From: SIG653 sp045578045 | GTDB lineage: Bacteria; Bacillota; Clostridia; Oscillospirales; CAG-382 | Assembly: GCA_045578045.1 (NCBI GenBank) | Contig: JAZNJM010000016.1 | Location: 1 to 25,502, forward strand | Length of the DNA stretch: 25,502 nucleotides | Direction of reading: 5' to 3' | Part shown: positions 14,414 through 22,294 of the stretch, piece after piece | How positions within the stretch are numbered: position 1 is the first letter of the stretch | How the letters are laid out: each line of letters begins with the position of its first letter | Translations under genes and position numbers: made by a program | Notes under the pieces: model-generated | Told to the model about the DNA's origin: nothing | The model's input: the letters and a program-made list of their open reading frames with translations, nothing else | Databases searched by the model: none

Positions 14414-16266
14414 GAAAAGCAGATAATTACGTTACGGGTAACAGGAAGAAAAGGAAAGTAATAGTAAGTATTGTTATATTTCTACTTCTTTTTCTCTTTG
14501 AAATATTAGCTCTTTGGAGCTTTTATTCCTTCAGCATATCAGAAAATGGAGCTAATAAGTCTTTGGTGGTTCGTCTTGCTTTGTGGATAACTTATATATC
14601 TACACCTCTTGTAAAAGGTGCATTTCCGTATGTTTTTAAATGGATTTGGTTGTTTATACCCTTTAATCTGTTGCTGATATTTATGCTCTTGCTACATTCA
14701 AGGCGACACGGAAACTATAAGGATATTGAAGCAGGAAGTGCCCATTGGGCATTTGCAGATGAAAAATCCCTCTTTTCGAGCAGAGAAAACAATCAACCCT
14801 TGGCAGAAGGTATATATATGACGAAAAAGGCAGATCTTCCCAATGGAAACGTTATTGTTGTAGCAAACCCAGGGGACGGTAAGTCCTTCAGAGTGTTGAC
14901 ACCGGGAATTATACAAGCCTGTCGTGGTGGGTATGACAAGCCCTCTATGATTATAACTGACACAAAAGGAGCGTTATACCGTGATACTTGCAAAATGGTG
15001 GAAAATTCAGGGCTTGAGGTAAGAGTTCTTAATCTTACAGATCCAAAATATTCAAACCTATATAACCCATTGTGTAATCTTCACGAGGAACGTTTATACA
15101 CAGAACTATCGAGCCTTGCTAGATGCTTTATTTTGAATACACGTGATTCAGAGGCTAAAACAGGAGATGCTTTCTGGGAGGATGCGTTGTATTTCTTGTT
15201 AATGTCAGTATGGGGCTATCAAGCCACTTGTGAAACAGATCCATTAAGTGGGGCAGAGGAAACCAAGGCAATGTACAGAAGCCTTGAGTTAATTCGCGGT
15301 ATGAGATTAGGCACAAATGGACGTATCAGCGGGGATTGTGAATTTGCAGGGATAATAGAAGCATTACGAGAGGAAAAACCGCTTCATATTTCCGTTACTA
15401 ACTATGACAGCTTAATGTCGGCTGCCACTGAAACTATTCAGTCCGTGATAATCACGGCAATATCAAGACTTGCAATATTTGCAGAGCCTGAAATTGAAAT
15501 GCTTACTATGGCAGACGAAATGAATATAGACGGAATATGTGAAACTCCCACTGCTTTATATCTCAATTTTGAGGTTGGAAGTGCATACAAGGTTATAGCC
15601 GCAATGTTCCTTGAACAATGCTTTGCATCCATTTACTACATAGCTGACACAAAGCACGGTGGAAGTTTGCCTGTTAAATGCAAAATGTATCTTGACGAAA
15701 TAGCTAACATTTGCAGATTTCATTCCTTGCCAGAAAGATTGAGTACAGCGAGAAGCTACAACGTTGACATCACATTATGCCTTCAGGCACTTCAACAGCT
15801 TAAACATTTATACGACGGTTCAGACCAAACTATAATAAACAACTGTGCTGTGTTTGCCTATCTTGGATGTGGAGAGCCAGACACATTGGAACGTGTTTCA
15901 AAGCTCCTTGGCAAAACCACCATAGACGAGGTTAACGAAAGCAGAAATTATGGCGACAGAGGCGGTGGGAGTGAGGCTGACAGACGTACAGGTAGGGAGC
16001 TAATGACACAGGACGAGCTTTTTACGTTGCCGAGAGATAAATGCATTTTAATCATAAGAGGACACAACCCTATTTATGCGGAAAAATGCAAAACGGAAAA
16101 ATGGACGGAATACAAACTTCTTGGTGGAAAAGGAAATCCCAAAAACAATACGGATATAACCGTTAAATATGCATTGGAATACAGTATGCACAAAGAAAAA
16201 TATGATGCTCTCACAGAGGAGAGAGAAGAACGAATAAAACGTTTGATGACAATCAGGAAGGAGTAA
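14410..16266 (+). CDS. VirD4/TraG-type coupling protein
   Basis: 618 aa. It links the relaxosome to the T4SS channel and pumps DNA. There are two N-terminal membrane segments (about 17-42 and 58-96). Walker A VANPGDGKS ends at residue 159, ITDTKGALYRDT (182-193) is the usual VirD4 signature, and Walker B MYLDEIANI lies at 426-434. SARSYNVDITLCLQALQQL follows. The start ATG overlaps the VirB4 stop (ATGA, 14410-14413). The length is normal for Gram-positive VirD4 proteins. It lies far from the relaxase (about 4.6 kb), with the adjoining accessory genes in between. Confidence 0.95.
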   Translation: MRKADNYVTGNRKKRKVIVSIVIFLLLFLFEILALWSFYSFSISENGANKSLVVRLALWITYISTPLVKGAFPYVFKWIWLFIPFNLLLIFMLLLHSRRHGNYKDIEAGSAHWAFADEKSLFSSRENNQPLAEGIYMTKKADLPNGNVIVVANPGDGKSFRVLTPGIIQACRGGYDKPSMIITDTKGALYRDTCKMVENSGLEVRVLNLTDPKYSNLYNPLCNLHEERLYTELSSLARCFILNTRDSEAKTGDAFWEDALYFLLMSVWGYQATCETDPLSGAEETKAMYRSLELIRGMRLGTNGRISGDCEFAGIIEALREEKPLHISVTNYDSLMSAATETIQSVIITAISRLAIFAEPEIEMLTMADEMNIDGICETPTALYLNFEVGSAYKVIAAMFLEQCFASIYYIADTKHGGSLPVKCKMYLDEIANICRFHSLPERLSTARSYNVDITLCLQALQQLKHLYDGSDQTIINNCAVFAYLGCGEPDTLERVSKLLGKTTIDEVNESRNYGDRGGGSEADRRTGRELMTQDELFTLPRDKCILIIRGHNPIYAEKCKTEKWTEYKLLGGKGNPKNNTDITVKYALEYSMHKEKYDALTEEREERIKRLMTIRKE

Positions 16267-16268
16267 CT

Positions 16269-16730
16269 ATGAATAATTTAAACAACTATGCAGAATTGGA
16301 AGACCGCAGACGTTTTCTTACAAATTCTGCACAAACTCTTAAATCAGAAATAGCGGAACTCAAAAAGAAAAAGAAATATAAGGATGTGGAAGAGAAAGAA
16401 AAAGAGCTGGAAAAAAGCCTGAAGGAGCTGAAAGATGTGATGGTGGAACTTGCTTACGTTAAGTCCAAGGAAGTGAAAAAGCTAAATTCTTCACCCAAAG
16501 ATATAGATAAACAGCTTGATAACGAGGTTATTTACGCAGAAGGAGTATACGCTCTTGTGATGAAAGCTGACGGAACGTTTGCTTATACAATACAGCAAGA
16601 AGGAACAGTGAAAGAAGGCGATCTTGCTTTCGATTCAGACCTTCATAATTTTGAAACGAGGTCAATCGATTTACAAAGAGAACTGCTCAAAAGATACAGA
16701 GAATCAAGGGAAAGGAAGTTTGGAATATGA
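16269..16730 (+). CDS. Coiled-coil protein of unknown function
   Basis: 153 aa, not recognised. Residues about 18-75 are a Lys/Glu-rich coiled coil (EIAELKKKKKYKDVEEKEKE...). A small beta-like region follows (VIYAEGVYALVMKADGTFAYTIQQEG), then a charged helix at the C-terminus. There is no signal peptide or membrane helix. The ribosome site AAGGAGT sits inside the end of virD4 (gap 2 nt), and the stop overlaps the next start by 4 nt. The position suggests a cytoplasmic accessory of VirD4 or the relaxosome, by inference only. Confidence 0.75.
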   Translation: MNNLNNYAELEDRRRFLTNSAQTLKSEIAELKKKKKYKDVEEKEKELEKSLKELKDVMVELAYVKSKEVKKLNSSPKDIDKQLDNEVIYAEGVYALVMKADGTFAYTIQQEGTVKEGDLAFDSDLHNFETRSIDLQRELLKRYRESRERKFGI

Positions 16731-17752
16731 AAAGTAAACGATTTATAATAATTGTTTCATCTGCGATTGTGCTTATATGCGGGTGTTCAAAAGATAATTC
16801 AAAAGATGAATCCAAGGAGACAACAACAATAGAAAACTCCTTTGAAACGTCAGAAGTTACAAGCACAGCGGATAACAGCGGTGAAATTACAGAAAGCTCC
16901 GCTATCGAGAGTAAAGAAGAATCCAGCAAAGATCCATATTATATTGAAGACGGTCCGATTGAACTCGGAGGCAAGGTAGAACAGCCAAGTATCGATACAG
17001 GAGAATGTGTGTATGACACGGAAAACATAACTAAAGATGAGTACACTCCTTATTCAATAAGAAAATACGTTGGAAATGAAACGAAGCTTGTTATTCCAGC
17101 AGAAATTGACGGTGAGAAAATTCTGTATATTAATTCCAATACATTTTACGGAATGACAAAGTTAGAAGAAATCTATATCGAAGATGGGGTTGAAGTAATA
17201 AGCAAGGGAGCATTTAAAAAATGTATATCTCTTAAAAAAATTCGACTTCCCTCCACGTTAAAATCCATAGAAGAAAGTGCATTTGAGGACTGTATCAATT
17301 TAACAGAAATATATATTCCCGATTCCGTGTCGAGCATAGGTAGTAAAGCATTTGTAAATTGTGATAAACTTGAAAAAGTAAGAATGCCTTCAACGATAAC
17401 AGTAGGAAGCGAAGCGTTTGTTAACTGCGTAAGTCTGAAGGGCGAAGCAATAATACCAAGTGGAAACAAATATGTTTCACAAACGTATAAAGACTGTACA
17501 GGAATTACGAAAATGACAATTTGTGAAGGTCCAACTCGTATATTTCCGTATACGTTTGACGGAATGACAGGACTTCGTGAAGTAGTTTTCCCCGAATCAG
17601 CTATTGATTTTTACGAGGTTGACAGGCTTTTTAAGGATAGTGAAAACTTGGAAGCAATATACGTCAAAAAAGGTAGCTATGCAGAATACGTTTTCCGAGA
17701 CTCTCCCTGGAGCGACATTGTTGTATCTGTAGGAGGACAATATGGACAATAA
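16727..17752 (+). CDS. Surface lipoprotein with BspA-type leucine-rich repeats
   Basis: 341 aa. The signal has lipobox LICGC (Cys20), then a Ser/Glu/Thr linker, then LRR_5/BspA-like repeats from about residue 100: LEEIYIEDGVEVISKGAFKKC, LKKIRLPSTLKSIEESAFEDC, LTEIYIPDSVSSIGSKAFVNC and so on. Each unit is about 23 residues with conserved I..xAF..C. Such repeats are used for ligand or host binding. The linker (NSFETSEVTSTADNSGEI...ESKEESSKD) closely matches part of the CAP lipoprotein stalk (residues about 118-160 there), so the two genes share a duplicated segment. ATGA overlap with the upstream gene and 11-nt overlap with the next. Confidence 0.87.
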   Translation: MKSKRFIIIVSSAIVLICGCSKDNSKDESKETTTIENSFETSEVTSTADNSGEITESSAIESKEESSKDPYYIEDGPIELGGKVEQPSIDTGECVYDTENITKDEYTPYSIRKYVGNETKLVIPAEIDGEKILYINSNTFYGMTKLEEIYIEDGVEVISKGAFKKCISLKKIRLPSTLKSIEESAFEDCINLTEIYIPDSVSSIGSKAFVNCDKLEKVRMPSTITVGSEAFVNCVSLKGEAIIPSGNKYVSQTYKDCTGITKMTICEGPTRIFPYTFDGMTGLREVVFPESAIDFYEVDRLFKDSENLEAIYVKKGSYAEYVFRDSPWSDIVVSVGGQYGQ

Positions 17753-18788
17753 ACAAGAGCTTAAAGAACAATTATCAAAAAAGGTAACAGAAATAGGTCA
17801 ACGATTTAAACATTCCCCAGAACAGCTCGAAGAATATCTGTCCTTTGCCTCTCGGTTTCATCAATACAGCCATAAAAACTTGATGATAATATATGCTCAA
17901 CGCCCACATGCATCCTTTGTTGCTTCCGCATCGGCGTGGTACGCTGGACTTCCAGACGGTGCAGGAGAGCCTTTATCCAAAAAGCCTATATACATAAAAA
18001 AGGGTGAAAAAGCCATGTATATTTGGTGTCCTGTTACCGTCAACTATTATAGCAAGGACGGACAGAATTGGAAAAACATATATCAGCTTCCAGAAGAAGC
18101 ACAGAAAAGTATACGAGAGCATCCTGAACAATGGAAGATGCAAAAAGCCCTCCGTTTCAAGCTGGGCCCAGTCTTTGATGTGGGGCAAACGGAATGTCCC
18201 AAGGAGCTTATTCCTAAAATTATGGGAATTGGAATAGCAGACACAACATCGGCACAGATATACCATACTATGTGTAACTATTGCGAGAACATATTACACA
18301 TAAAGGTCGAGGAAAGAGATTTGGGGAGCATTACGTTACGTGGAAAATATAATCCTTTTTCAAATTCTATAGAAATAAACAATTATATTGAAGATACACA
18401 AAAGTTATCTACGTTGATACACGAAATAGGACATTCGCAGCTACATTCTTTATCACAATATAACGTGGATAAAACAACTGTGCAAAAGGAATTGGAAGCT
18501 GATATGTACAGTCTTATGTTAGAAAAGCTTTGCGGCATTGAAACCACCGATGCAAGAAAAGCACATTTAGCAGACCATTACAACGTATTTATTTCATTGC
18601 AGGAAAAGCTTCCCAAGGACAAGCGAATAACGGTAGATCAAGTATTTGATGCTGTATTTTCAAGGTATCAGCAAACGTTGCCCGATATTAAAACAGCCTT
18701 GGATAAAGCAATGAATATACCAGACAAAAATCAATACCCAGACTTACAATTTACAAAGAATCCAAGTTTAAAAATTACTAAAATATAA
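17742..18788 (+). CDS. ArdC-like antirestriction protein (ArdC-N plus zinc metallopeptidase)
   Basis: 348 aa. The N-terminal ArdC domain is clear: FHQYSHKNLMIIYAQRPHA (39-57), KKGEKAMYIWCP (86-97) and GPVFDVGQT (142-150). These are its usual landmarks; the domain binds single-stranded DNA in plasmid ArdC proteins. The C-terminal half is a gluzincin-like peptidase with LIHEIGHSQLH, zinc motif HEIGH at 227-231 and probable third ligand in KELEAD (249-254). ArdC proteins protect entering plasmid DNA from host restriction. AGGAGG precedes ATG 17742, inside the LRR gene. Function is by family; the peptidase target is unknown. Confidence 0.88.
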   Translation: MDNKQELKEQLSKKVTEIGQRFKHSPEQLEEYLSFASRFHQYSHKNLMIIYAQRPHASFVASASAWYAGLPDGAGEPLSKKPIYIKKGEKAMYIWCPVTVNYYSKDGQNWKNIYQLPEEAQKSIREHPEQWKMQKALRFKLGPVFDVGQTECPKELIPKIMGIGIADTTSAQIYHTMCNYCENILHIKVEERDLGSITLRGKYNPFSNSIEINNYIEDTQKLSTLIHEIGHSQLHSLSQYNVDKTTVQKELEADMYSLMLEKLCGIETTDARKAHLADHYNVFISLQEKLPKDKRITVDQVFDAVFSRYQQTLPDIKTALDKAMNIPDKNQYPDLQFTKNPSLKITKI

Positions 18789-18820
18789 CTTCAAAAAGAC
18801 GTGCAAAGGAGGAGAACAAA

Positions 18821-19591
18821 ATGATAAGAGACTTTACATTGGTAAATAGCAAATATGAATCCGTACAATCTTACATTCAAAAACTCATTGCACGTAAAAG
18901 ACTTGAAGATATATTATCTTTGGCAAATCAATATTCGCTATCAGGAAAAAAGCAACGTCAAATCTGCTTCTTTGTAAGATATTTTGCAGAGGGTGCAGGG
19001 TATAGCAAAGTTGCCTCAGAAGAGCTTGTTTCTATGGTTAACAACAAATTTGACGTTCCCCTTTCTCCCGAAAAGCTAAAAAAAGCAATAAGCGGAGCAG
19101 AGAAAGGCAAAGAATTTTATTACAGCAACAATACAATTATTTCCGAGCTTGAGATTGACGGAGAAGACAAAAATCTGCAAACTATCATCTCTGATAAAGA
19201 ACGTCGTCTCAGGAAGGCTAAAAGAGATGCAGAACGGTACAGAAGAAGAATCACGGAAAGCAAAAGGGATAAAATTAAGAATCGATTGAAAGCTATGGAA
19301 CAAAAGATCCTTGAAGGAACGTTGGAGAGAACAACGTTTCAGCGAGAATGGAACGTTTCCAAAAGCACCTTTTATTCCGACTTGAAAAAGGCACAAATGA
19401 ATGCATTTCGTGTTTTAATTATCTGTGCAAAACTCTTTTTAACCATTGACTTTTCTTTGCAATATACCGTTATGCTTTACCCTGTTTTTGCTTCGTTTTT
19501 TGTCAGTCCAAAAAATTTCGCCTACAAATCCTTTTCTCTAAGAGAAAAAGAAATAATATATTTATTTAAATCTAAATGGGATTACGGATAG
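18821..19591 (+). CDS. Unknown protein with PriCT-like and HTH segments; possible replication protein
   Basis: 256 aa. Residues about 40-95 (SGKKQRQICFFVRYFAEGAGYSK...VNNKFDVPLSPEKLKKAISGAEKG) resemble the C-terminal PriCT-type segment of plasmid primase/replication proteins. A basic coiled coil (123-165) and a possible helix-turn-helix (FQREWNVSKSTFYSDLKKA, about 174-192) follow. The last roughly 60 residues are hydrophobic and AT-rich (LIICAKLFLTIDFSLQY...) and do not look like a continuation of the domain. They may be read-through after a lost stop or a frameshift near 19400. AAGGAGG precedes ATG 18821. It is a candidate initiator for a plasmid with no other obvious Rep; the assignment is weak. 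Confidence 0.6.
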   Translation: MIRDFTLVNSKYESVQSYIQKLIARKRLEDILSLANQYSLSGKKQRQICFFVRYFAEGAGYSKVASEELVSMVNNKFDVPLSPEKLKKAISGAEKGKEFYYSNNTIISELEIDGEDKNLQTIISDKERRLRKAKRDAERYRRRITESKRDKIKNRLKAMEQKILEGTLERTTFQREWNVSKSTFYSDLKKAQMNAFRVLIICAKLFLTIDFSLQYTVMLYPVFASFFVSPKNFAYKSFSLREKEIIYLFKSKWDYG

Positions 19592-19609
19592 GCGGGAATT
19601 ACATATTTA

Positions 19610-19623
19610 TTTTTCTCCCTGAA
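19610..19623 (+). repeat. 14-bp direct repeat, left copy (flanks the resolvase gene)
   Basis: TTTTTCTCCCTGAA occurs here and at 20347-20360, framing the resolvase and its repeat array. This could be the scar of a cassette insertion. Confidence 0.6.
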
Positions 19624-19635
19624 ACGAATTTTTCA

Positions 19636-19753
19636 TATCAAAAACGATGGTTTTTGACAACGTTAATTTTGATAGCTTATATATATTAAATCTATATAAT
19701 AAAAGCTATCAAAACTTATCTCAAAATCAAACTATCAAAAACGTATATCAAAA
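19636..19753. repeat. TATCAAAA repeat array with 12-bp inverted repeat: resolvase res site or iteron-like origin
   Basis: TATCAAAA occurs at 19636, 19707, 19733 and 19746, and inverted at 19667. TTTTGATAGCTT (19667-19678) and AAGCTATCAAAA (19703-19714) form a perfect 12-bp inverted repeat around an AT-only centre. Serine resolvases bind several dyad subsites next to their own gene, so res is the first reading. An AT-rich iteron origin for the preceding gene product is the alternative. Confidence 0.6.
19654..19683 (+). promoter_or_regulatory. Resolvase promoter
   Basis: TTGACA (19654-19659), 18-nt spacer and TATATA (19678-19683). The -10 box overlaps the left arm of the 12-bp inverted repeat, which suggests autoregulation by bound resolvase. 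Confidence 0.65.
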
Positions 19754-19772
19754 AACAAAGGAGGTATTCATA

Positions 19773-20342
19773 ATGACCTTTGGATATTCAAGAGTAAGCA
19801 CGGACAAGCAGGACTTATCAAGGCAACACGATGTTCTCCAAAACTACGGTGTTGACAAGATTTTTTCCGACACAATGACAGGCAGGAAGCTTGACCGCCC
19901 AGAGCTTAACGTTCTGATGCAGGCCGTCAGAGAAGGCGATACCGTTGTGGTGGAGAGTCTTTCAAGGTTAGCACGTTCCACGAAAGGACTGCTCGAAGCA
20001 TTGGATTACTTTGACACGGTGGGAGTTAAGTTTGTATCTCTCAAGGAGCAAATAGATACAAAGACTCCCACAGGAAAATTGCTGACAACGGTGCTGTCTG
20101 CAATCAGTCAATTTGAACGAGACATAATCGTTCAACGCACAGTGGAAGGTTTGTCTTCTGCACGTGCAAGAGGTCGCACGGGCGGCAGACCTTGTGTAAG
20201 CAAAGACAAACTTTACAAGGCAATAAGGTTATACAAAGACCAAGAGTATACGGCGAAAGATGCGGCAAAGCTGGCAGGCATTTCTATAGCTACGTTGTAT
20301 AGAGCGATGAGAGCTGTAAAGGAAAAAGAGGGAGAAGAATAA
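19773..20342 (+). CDS. Serine recombinase of the resolvase/invertase family
   Basis: 189 aa. MTFGYSRVSTDKQD holds the catalytic Ser9 in YSRVS. VVESLSRLARSTKGLLE and AISQFERDIIVQRTVEGL are the conserved helix and the E-helix region. GGRPCVSKDK leads into a C-terminal helix-turn-helix (AAKLAGISIATLYRAM). Length and layout are those of small plasmid resolvases that convert multimers to monomers. Start: ATG 19773 with AAAGGAGG at 19757-19764; the longer frame from 19647 would run through the repeat array and is rejected. It is the only site-specific recombinase in the window, arguing for a plasmid rather than an integrated element. Confidence 0.95.
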   Translation: MTFGYSRVSTDKQDLSRQHDVLQNYGVDKIFSDTMTGRKLDRPELNVLMQAVREGDTVVVESLSRLARSTKGLLEALDYFDTVGVKFVSLKEQIDTKTPTGKLLTTVLSAISQFERDIIVQRTVEGLSSARARGRTGGRPCVSKDKLYKAIRLYKDQEYTAKDAAKLAGISIATLYRAMRAVKEKEGEE

Positions 20343-20346
20343 TTTC

Positions 20347-20360
20347 TTTTTCTCCCTGAA
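20347..20360 (+). repeat. 14-bp direct repeat, right copy
   Basis: TTTTTCTCCCTGAA, identical to 19610-19623, just after the resolvase stop. Confidence 0.6.
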
Positions 20361-20439
20361 CCCCAAATTTTTAGTGCAAAAAATCCGTTGTTTTTCGGTC
20401 CCACGAAAAGCGGGTGAAAAAAACACTCTTTTAGAATGG

Positions 20440-20490
20440 CGAGGTACGCAAGTGTATATACACTTGCCCTCGTTGGCGGGGAAAATCCCC
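20440..20490 (+). promoter_or_regulatory. Candidate origin of transfer (oriT)
   Basis: GCAAGTGTATATACACTTGC (20448-20467) is a 20-bp perfect palindrome, extended by CGAGG (20440-20444) and CCTCG (20468-20472). A small GGGG/CCCC hairpin follows (20478-20490). It sits 57 bp before mobC and 380 bp before the relaxase, the normal place for oriT of MOBP systems. A nick would be expected just beside the palindrome; the exact position cannot be told from sequence. Confidence 0.65.
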
Positions 20491-20523
20491 CCAAATCCCC
20501 CCTTGAAAGGTAGGTATGTAGGT

Positions 20524-20877
20524 ATGGTAAAACGAAAGAGAAACCGCCAAATAATAATAGCAATGACCGAGGCGGAAAAGAAAAAATTTGATGCCGAATA
20601 TGAGAAAACGAGATACGTCAGCCGAGCGGATTTTATTCTTGCAATGATTGATGAAAAGCCTGTTGTGGTTGTGGAAAATCTGGCTCCCTTACTTGCAGAG
20701 CTTCGCCGCCAGGGAAACAATCTGAATCAGATTGCACACAGAATAAACAATGGGGATTATTTAAATTCGCAGTCAATGTCAAAGCTCATATCCCGTTGGA
20801 TTGAATCTTATGACAAACTGATTGATATTGAACAGGAGATAAAAAACAATGCCATTGTTCAAAGGCACAAGCAGTAA
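20524..20877 (+). CDS. mobC: MobC-like relaxosome accessory protein
   Basis: 117 aa. It begins with a basic stretch (MVKRKRNRQIIIAMTEAEKKKFDAE) as in ribbon-helix-helix mobilisation proteins. It contains ELRRQGNNLNQIAHRINNG, the hallmark of MobC-type proteins that open DNA around the nick site. ATG 20524 is chosen as the first start after the oriT palindrome; the ribosome site is weak (TAGG repeats). The frame is open 50 codons upstream, but that part crosses oriT. It overlaps the relaxase by 29 nt, so the two are coupled. Confidence 0.87.
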   Translation: MVKRKRNRQIIIAMTEAEKKKFDAEYEKTRYVSRADFILAMIDEKPVVVVENLAPLLAELRRQGNNLNQIAHRINNGDYLNSQSMSKLISRWIESYDKLIDIEQEIKNNAIVQRHKQ

Positions 20878-22294
20878 AGCAAAACCACATAAAGCGATTG
20901 AATACATAACAAATCCTAACAAAGCAGCATTTGTGGACACGGTGAATATGGTCCCTGGAGAGAATTACGCTGAACGATTTATTCAGACAGCAAATTTCTT
21001 TGGTAAAAATTCCGACTTTGACGAACGGAAATATTATCACTTCAAATTCTCCCCTGATGTCAAAGATAACGTATCTCCGGAGAGCTGTCAAGCGGCGGCG
21101 TTGGAACTTGCAAAAAAGCTATTCCCAGGACACGAATGTGTTGTTGCGACACACGTTGATACAGGCGTTGTACACTCTCATATCGTTATCAATTCTGTGA
21201 GTTTTGAGACGGGTAAAAAATTAAGAGTTTTAACGTCAGAATATGCCTTTATGAAAGACTATGCCAACGAGGTTGGAAGACGTTACGGAATGACACCTCT
21301 TGACTGGCGAAATGCAGTCGAAGAAAAAAGGCAATCACGTTCATCTGTGGAGCAAAAAATAATCCTCCGTGGAGGGACGAGCTGGAAGGAAGAGCTTCGT
21401 GAGGTTATCGACCTTGCGAAAGCGGAATGTGATAACATTATCGAGTTTGAAGATTATCTGGCAGATTACGGAATAACGTTACCAAGATGCACGGACGAAA
21501 CTATTTCGTATCTGCATCCAAACCGTCAGAAGCCTGTCCGTGGCTCTACACTCGGTAAAGAATATACATCAGAAGCAATAGATAAATGCTTCTTTGAGAA
21601 AGAAATCAAACAAGAAGTTCACACCGTGAAATATTTGAAGGAGCTTCTGGATATGAAGCACACTCTGGTCTTCTCTGATGCAGAGTGGGCCAGACATTGT
21701 AATATGCTCACAAATCGTGAAGAGGTTAGACTATTCTTGAGGAATACAGCAATAGACAGCACAGATGAACAAGCATTTCTGAAGAATCTTGAAGAAAACT
21801 ACGGACTCATACAAACCCAGGTTGACGGTGAAGAAGCATATATCAAAAAAGACACAAATGAAATATTTAAAATATCAGATTTAGGAAATCAATATTCAAA
21901 CAGAAAGGAGATTATATCAAATGTCATTGGTGAGCAAACGTACAGGGCTTACAGCAGCAGAGCAGAAAGAACGGTTAACGGAACAGGAGATTCTGAACGA
22001 AGCCTTAACCTCCGAGACGGAGAACGCAGAGTTGTTAATGCTACGAGCCCTCAACAAACAGCTAATGTCAAAGCTGACGGAGAACAAAACTTTACAAAAC
22101 AAGATGTTTCAATGTATGGAAGCCCTACAGGAGACTTCAATTCAACAAAAACAGGAAACAGCCAACACGTTATCAACGTTGTCAGAAACAGTAACCCAAA
22201 ATCTGAAAGAGTCAACAACGGAGCATTACAGCCAACTGATAACAAGCTGTCGAATAATAGACAAAACAGCGGAGAGATTAACGGAAGAAAATAA
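20849..22294 (+). CDS. MOBP-type relaxase with overprinted C-terminus
   Basis: 481 aa. It nicks oriT and carries the strand into the recipient. Probable nucleophile is Tyr19 in AIEYITNPNK. The metal-binding three-His motif is HVDTGVVHSHIVIN (His102, His109, His111). The relaxase domain covers about 1-200; the region to about 355 is family-like helical sequence. Residues about 358-481 are Ser/Asn/Gly/Arg-rich and disorder-like, and lie over another plus-strand gene (21921-22442) in a different frame for 374 nt. This tail may be a late extension into the neighbour. The ribosome site AGGAG is inside mobC. Confidence 0.93.
   Translation: MPLFKGTSSKAKPHKAIEYITNPNKAAFVDTVNMVPGENYAERFIQTANFFGKNSDFDERKYYHFKFSPDVKDNVSPESCQAAALELAKKLFPGHECVVATHVDTGVVHSHIVINSVSFETGKKLRVLTSEYAFMKDYANEVGRRYGMTPLDWRNAVEEKRQSRSSVEQKIILRGGTSWKEELREVIDLAKAECDNIIEFEDYLADYGITLPRCTDETISYLHPNRQKPVRGSTLGKEYTSEAIDKCFFEKEIKQEVHTVKYLKELLDMKHTLVFSDAEWARHCNMLTNREEVRLFLRNTAIDSTDEQAFLKNLEENYGLIQTQVDGEEAYIKKDTNEIFKISDLGNQYSNRKEIISNVIGEQTYRAYSSRAERTVNGTGDSERSLNLRDGERRVVNATSPQQTANVKADGEQNFTKQDVSMYGSPTGDFNSTKTGNSQHVINVVRNSNPKSERVNNGALQPTDNKLSNNRQNSGEINGRK

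Noticed and set aside
14698..14916. Minus-strand frames within virD4
   Set aside because: Short, no ribosome site, opposite conserved Walker A coding sequence.
19647..19772. N-terminal extension of the resolvase
   Set aside because: It would run through promoter and repeat array; ATG 19773 has a strong ribosome site and gives the normal resolvase N-terminus.
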